This document shows, one piece after another, positions 6,764 to 7,980 of a DNA stretch of 7,980 nt. Position 1 is the first letter of the stretch, and the number at the start of each line of letters is the position of its first letter. Position numbers and translations under genes: made by a program. A model generated the notes under the pieces. The model had not been told where the DNA came from. It worked only from the letters and a program-made list of their open reading frames with translations, and searched no databases. The stretch is from Prevotellaceae bacterium. GTDB lineage: Bacteria; Bacteroidota; Bacteroidia; Bacteroidales; UBA932. The stretch lies in the NCBI GenBank assembly GCA_031268055.1, contig JAIRXY010000169.1, forward strand, positions 1-7,980. The letters are read 5' to 3'.

Positions 6764-6871
6764 AAGATGCTGAGCGTTGGACTTCAGAAATTTTGATTTT
6801 TTTGAACTAATACTTTGTGTGGCTTTTTACGCTTTTGCCGCGGCGCTGCCGGAGACCTCTCTCTCCCGCAG
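6764..6871. other. spacer between tonB and guaA
   Basis: These 108 bp separate two genes in the same direction. On the minus strand there is a small GGAGA...TCTCC stem (5 bp) just past the tonB stop and a run of A residues nearer guaA. Neither a convincing terminator nor a consensus promoter is present, so read-through from tonB into guaA is plausible. A possible small reading frame here that extends into tonB is a shadow of it. Confidence 0.5.
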
Positions 6872-7696
6872 CTACTGCCCCAACTTGAAGACGTAAGTAA
6901 TAACTCCGTTTTGGAACAGCGGTCCGCTGGATGAGGCGCTAAACTTTGCTCTGCGGGCTGCGCGCTCTGCCGCGTCGTACAGGGTTGCATCCATTAGCGT
7001 AGAGCCTTCCTGCCGTGCCTCGGCCTCCACCACGTTGCCGTCTCGGTCTACCTTAATGCGCACCACAACGCGCCCCGACTGTTGTATGCGGTAGTCGGGC
7101 TCGGGGAGGTTGCCGCTCAGGGAGCGACCGGCGAGGCTTGCTCCGCTAATCTCTCCAAGGCCGCTGCCCACGGTGTTGGGCGACCGCGGCGAGCCGTCCG
7201 GCGACCCTTGGTTGCCGGAGGTTGCGCTGCTGCTTTGCCCCTGCGACCCGACCGCACCTTGCCCCGGAAAGAGCGCATTGCGATTCACTTCGCGCGGCTT
7301 TTCCGTTGGCTTTTGGAGCGCCTCGTCTGCTTGCTGGTCGGGGTGGGGTTGAGGAGTTTGCTCGCTGCTGGTGCGTAGCGGTCTTTCTCTTTTACGTTTT
7401 TCCCTTTTCTTTTTTGGTGGCTGTGAAATGGCTGGCGCTTCTTCGTAGTCTTGCGTAAGAGCGCCTTGCTCACTCGCTTCTGTTGCCGGCTGCGGCAGGG
7501 GGCGAGGGGCGGCCGGCGCTGCGCTCGTGGGCTCCTCTACGCCGCTTCCGTCTTGCATGTCGCCAAAGTTAATCAGAATGCCTAACTCGGTCGGTGGCGG
7601 AAAGGGTTTTTGGTAGCCCCACGACAGCAGCATGAATAGCAGCGTACCGTGAAATATCACGGTAGCAATTATACCTTTTATTTTATCCGGCTGCAT
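6872..7696 (-). CDS. tonB: energy transducer TonB
   Basis: A 274-residue inner-membrane-anchored periplasmic protein that passes proton-motive energy from ExbBD to TonB-dependent outer-membrane transporters. Residues 8-28 form the single membrane helix, with His16 at the place of the conserved TonB helix histidine and Thr12 four residues earlier where many TonBs have Ser. Residues 55-135 are a Pro/Glu/Gln-rich linker with a basic cluster KKKREKRKRER (95-105). Residues 143-190 are Gly/Ser-rich. The TonB C-terminal domain is about 195-274, with GRVVVRIKVDRDGNV (208-222), AERAARRAKF (243-252) and the final strand ITYVFKLG. I chose the ATG at 7696 because MQPDKIKG leads straight into the helix. 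A TTG at 7735 would overlap the exbD stop and add 13 residues. It follows exbD by 35 bp, so they form one operon. Confidence 0.9.
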   Translation of the reverse strand: MQPDKIKGIIATVIFHGTLLFMLLSWGYQKPFPPPTELGILINFGDMQDGSGVEEPTSAAPAAPRPLPQPATEASEQGALTQDYEEAPAISQPPKKKREKRKRERPLRTSSEQTPQPHPDQQADEALQKPTEKPREVNRNALFPGQGAVGSQGQSSSATSGNQGSPDGSPRSPNTVGSGLGEISGASLAGRSLSGNLPEPDYRIQQSGRVVVRIKVDRDGNVVEAEARQEGSTLMDATLYDAAERAARRAKFSASSSGPLFQNGVITYVFKLGQ

Positions 7697-7731
7697 AGTT
7701 AGTTGGCTGTAACGGGTGGAAAAATTTATAC

Positions 7732-7980
7732 TCAATTCTCGGGGCTGGTGGCCAGAATAACCTTCCAGCGGTGTGCCTTGGCAACGTTCATCACCTTCAC
7801 CACCTCGTCGATGGTTACCGTTTTTTCGGCATGAATGGAGATGGTGGGGTCTTCTCTTCCTTCGAGCAGCTGGCTTAGCTTGACCGGCAGCTCGGAGAGG
7901 GTAACGGGAGTTGTTCCGTCGACGTACAGGTATGGGCTGTTTTTGGGGATGGATACGCTCACCGCGGGCTTGGCCTGCAC
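7732..7980 (-). CDS. exbD: ExbD/TolR-family protein, C-terminal part (5' end outside window)
   Basis: This is the last 82 residues of a biopolymer-transport ExbD/TolR-like protein, the small partner of the ExbB/TolQ proton channel that energises TonB. The frame is open to the window edge. Its first codon here is GTG, which is internal and not a start, because the N-terminal membrane helix of the family is missing. What remains is the periplasmic domain: a strand-rich opening (VSVSIPKNSPYLYVDG), a helix (TLSELPVKLSQLL), then ISIHAEKTVTIDEVVKVMNVAKAHRW and VILATSP, which match the usual ExbD order of strand, helix and strand. Complete ExbD proteins are about 130-200 residues. TonB follows directly in the same direction. 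ExbD rather than TolR is favoured by that neighbour. The family is secure; the exact paralogue is not. Confidence 0.85.
   Translation of the reverse strand: MQAKPAVSVSIPKNSPYLYVDGTTPVTLSELPVKLSQLLEGREDPTISIHAEKTVTIDEVVKVMNVAKAHRWKVILATSPEN

Noticed and set aside
7697..7735. TTG start for tonB overlapping the exbD stop
   Set aside because: It adds 13 residues before the conserved MxxDKIxG beginning seen in Bacteroidetes TonB proteins; the ATG at 7696 is the better start, though the TTG cannot be fully excluded.
7732..7980. Reading the exbD fragment as a complete 82-residue protein
   Set aside because: The first codon is a GTG at the window edge, and the membrane helix of the family is missing, so the gene continues outside the window.

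Overview
The window looks like a chromosomal segment from a member of the Bacteroidota, probably the order Bacteroidales. The grounds are a PEGA-domain surface protein with the N-terminal domain typical of that group, an ExbD-TonB pair with Bacteroidetes-style N-termini, a Tat-exported Gfo/Idh/MocA oxidoreductase, AT-rich spacers and the absence of clear Shine-Dalgarno sequences. The genus cannot be named from this sequence alone. No phage, integrase, transposase, CRISPR array, tRNA or rRNA is visible.

Layout. Bases 1-372 (+) are the 3' end of pyruvate, phosphate dikinase (ppdK), followed by a 22-bp-stem hairpin at 411-460 that probably ends its transcript. A 322-bp AT-rich spacer carries a 12-bp direct repeat and leads to a Tat-signal Gfo/Idh/MocA oxidoreductase (695-2086, +). 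All remaining genes lie on the minus strand, so the oxidoreductase converges on a short lipoprotein gene (2195-2731). Reading leftward on the minus strand, this lipoprotein follows, after 2 bp, a 649-residue secreted protein with tandem PEGA domains and a probable C-terminal outer-membrane barrel (2734-4683). A 559-bp non-coding stretch (4684-5242) separates that pair from guaA. It holds two copies of a roughly 70-bp repeat and several inverted and direct repeats. Then come guaA (GMP synthase, 5243-6763), tonB (6872-7696) and the 3' end of an exbD-like gene (7732-7980, running off the window).

How the genes work together. ExbD-TonB is the envelope energy-transduction unit that drives TonB-dependent outer-membrane uptake. 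guaA lies just downstream in the same direction and may be cotranscribed, although its role is purine synthesis. The PEGA-barrel protein and lipoprotein form a tight two-gene transcription unit of unknown function at the cell surface. The ppdK fragment and the oxidoreductase are metabolic genes with no evident link to the others. The oxidoreductase is more AT-rich than ppdK and guaA.

Most of the window is ordinary housekeeping sequence. The parts least explained by known families are the PEGA-barrel/lipoprotein pair and the repeat-bearing spacer upstream of it. I do not see a convincing new defence or mobile system.
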